Source: an uncultured Pseudomonadota bacterium (GTDB taxonomy: Bacteria > Lernaellota > Lernaellaia > Lernaellales > Lernaellaceae). Taken from it: a stretch of DNA of 6,104 bases. Both the position numbers and the translations under genes were made by a program. Location of the stretch: positions 1 to 6,104 of the forward strand of contig CALBTQ010000255.1 in the NCBI GenBank assembly GCA_937967875.1, in the 5' to 3' direction. The notes beneath the pieces were generated by a model. That model had not been told where the DNA came from and made no database searches. It saw only the letters and a program-made list of their open reading frames with translations. Of the stretch, positions 5,076 to 6,104 are shown piece after piece. Each line of letters begins with the position of its first letter. Position 1 is the stretch's first letter.

Positions 5076-6104
5076 ATGACGGAAAAACCGCAGGAAAATT
5101 CGAGCGCTTCTCCGCGCCGCCTCGCCGTCGCCGTGTTGCTTGTTTTCGTCCTGACCTACGGCCTCTACCTGATCAAACTGGGCAACTCCTTCACCTTTGA
5201 CGACCGGATTTTCATCCTTACCGATCATTCGTTGTGCGATTGGTCGAACATCGCTCATCAATTTGTTTCCGACCAAAACATGCTCTATCGCCCGCTGCGC
5301 TCGGCGGCCTACGGGGCGCTGATTCATCTCTTCGGCCTCGCAAGTCCATTGCCGTTTCACCTGACAGGTCTCTTTTTCCACGCGACGATTTCCGCGCTGG
5401 TCGTGCTGATCGTCTGGTTGCTGCTCGGTGATTTACGTGCGGCGCTATTGGCCGGATTGCTTTTCGCGTGGCATCCCGTGCATACCGATCGCGCCGTGCC
5501 GTTGACCGCCAGCTTCGACCTGCTGGGCCTCATGCTCGGCTACGCTTCCTGGACGCTGGCGCTGGCCTACGACCGCTTCGGACGCTCGGGATTTCTGATC
5601 GGCGCGGTGCTGTCGCTGCTGGCCGCCTGCCTGAGCAGCGAAGAAGCGGTGATGGTGCTGCCGATGCTTGTCGGTTCGTTTTTCCTGATTCCCGGCGATC
5701 GCCGGCGGCGCATTTCGCTGACCATCCTCCTCGCGGGCGTGGTGCTGTGGTATATTATGATCCGCATGCAGGTGCTCGGCGGGATGGGCCGCACGCCGAC
5801 TCACGCGGCCGGCAGCCTGTACAATACGCTCTGGACGATGCCCGTCGTTTTCTGGCGCTACGTCGGCCTGTTGCTTTTTCCGGTCGGATTGTCGCCGGCC
5901 TATGCCCCGACCGTCTATACCGGTCCGCAATTGATCCCCCTGCTGGCGCTGAGCGGACTGACGGGGTTGATCGTTACAATGTTTTTCACGCGCCGCCGCG
6001 TGCCCGCCCTCGCCGCCGGCATCGGCTGGCTGCTGCTGGGGCTGGCGCCGTTTTCCAATATTCTGCCCGGCGACACGCTGATGACCGAACGCTATCTGTA
6101 TGCG
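5076..6104 (+). CDS. GT-C / TMTC-like membrane glycosyltransferase, 3' end outside window
   Basis: 343 codons are present and the frame is open to the last base. A short cytoplasmic N-terminus (1-15) is followed by a first membrane helix (about 16-33), then a loop with the acidic pair FDDR (Asp42-Asp43), as in GT-C transferases where such a loop holds catalytic acid residues. Further TMTC-like marks are LYRPLRS (70-76), FAWHPVHTDRAV (130-141), ASFDLLG (145-151), SSEEAVMVLP (187-196), RYVGLLLFP (261-269), and SNILP with ERYLYA (327-331, 338-343). About eight hydrophobic segments are seen. TMTC proteins transfer mannose from a polyprenyl-phosphate donor to Ser/Thr of exported proteins and usually end in TPR repeats. 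Here any TPR region would lie past the window. The ATG at 5076 has only a weak GGA Shine-Dalgarno, but it is the start that leaves the first helix whole. Donor sugar and target are unknown; an ArnT/PMT-like or polymer-synthesis role is possible. Confidence 0.8.
   Translation, partial: MTEKPQENSSASPRRLAVAVLLVFVLTYGLYLIKLGNSFTFDDRIFILTDHSLCDWSNIAHQFVSDQNMLYRPLRSAAYGALIHLFGLASPLPFHLTGLFFHATISALVVLIVWLLLGDLRAALLAGLLFAWHPVHTDRAVPLTASFDLLGLMLGYASWTLALAYDRFGRSGFLIGAVLSLLAACLSSEEAVMVLPMLVGSFFLIPGDRRRRISLTILLAGVVLWYIMIRMQVLGGMGRTPTHAAGSLYNTLWTMPVVFWRYVGLLLFPVGLSPAYAPTVYTGPQLIPLLALSGLTGLIVTMFFTRRRVPALAAGIGWLLLGLAPFSNILPGDTLMTERYLYA

Noticed and set aside
4164..5381. 405-codon minus-strand open frame with a repeated Val-rich (VVVGRVVVD-like) stretch, across the intergenic region and the lipoprotein gene
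   Set aside because: The repeat is simply the antisense of the GAC-rich tandem repeat, which contains no antisense stops. The frame also spans the promoter region and has no recognisable domain, while the + strand has a clear signal peptide and lipobox.
5445..5930. 161-codon minus-strand frame opposite the membrane protein
   Set aside because: The + strand frame gives membrane helices and GT-C motifs; this one gives only Gln/Arg/His-rich low-complexity sequence.
1..6104. A novel defence, mobile or biosynthetic system
   Set aside because: No transposase, integrase, nuclease, toxin, terminal repeat or tRNA is visible. The recognised genes are redox metabolism and a surface lipoprotein/glycosyltransferase pair.

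Overview
This is a GC-rich bacterial window with six clear protein genes and one unrecognised ORF. It suggests an organism with anaerobic-type, ferredoxin-based central metabolism. Evidence for this is a four-subunit 2-oxoacid:ferredoxin oxidoreductase of the KorDABC type, an NADPH-type thioredoxin reductase, and an Asp-rich lipoprotein of a style common in deltaproteobacteria-like and other poorly cultured lineages. The taxonomic reading is inference only; there is no rRNA or marker gene here.

Left part (1-1350): the 3' part of a thioredoxin reductase gene (trxB, + strand) runs in from outside the window. It converges, 6 bases apart, with a minus-strand gene for a 169-residue protein I do not recognise. 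A candidate terminator hairpin for trxB lies inside the 3' end of that convergent gene.

Middle part (1358-4174, minus strand): a tight operon in transcription order korD (dicluster ferredoxin), korA (alpha), korB (beta, TPP-binding), korC (gamma), then the unrecognised gene. Gaps are only 3, 1, 5 and 7 bases, so the genes are probably co-transcribed and partly translationally coupled. Together the four Kor subunits should oxidatively decarboxylate a 2-oxoacid, most likely 2-oxoglutarate, to its acyl-CoA while reducing ferredoxin. The reverse, carboxylating direction cannot be excluded.

Intergenic control region (4175-4502): two good sigma70-like promoter candidates lie back to back. One fires left into the kor operon with a leader of about 220 nt; the other fires right into the lipoprotein gene. 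An 8-bp perfect inverted repeat touches both -35 boxes, which makes it a candidate shared operator.

Right part (4503-6104, + strand): a small lipoprotein begins with a TTG codon, has six cysteines in its middle, and ends in eleven 15-bp in-frame repeats (DDDT[T/V]). It is followed 69 bases later by the 5' part (343 codons) of a multi-spanning membrane protein resembling the GT-C/TMTC family of O-mannosyltransferases. That gene continues past the window end.

I see no RNA gene, insertion sequence, CRISPR array or defence system. Most of the window is ordinary metabolism. The parts most worth a second look are the Asp/Thr repeat lipoprotein beside a possible Thr/Ser glycosyltransferase, and the divergent control region.
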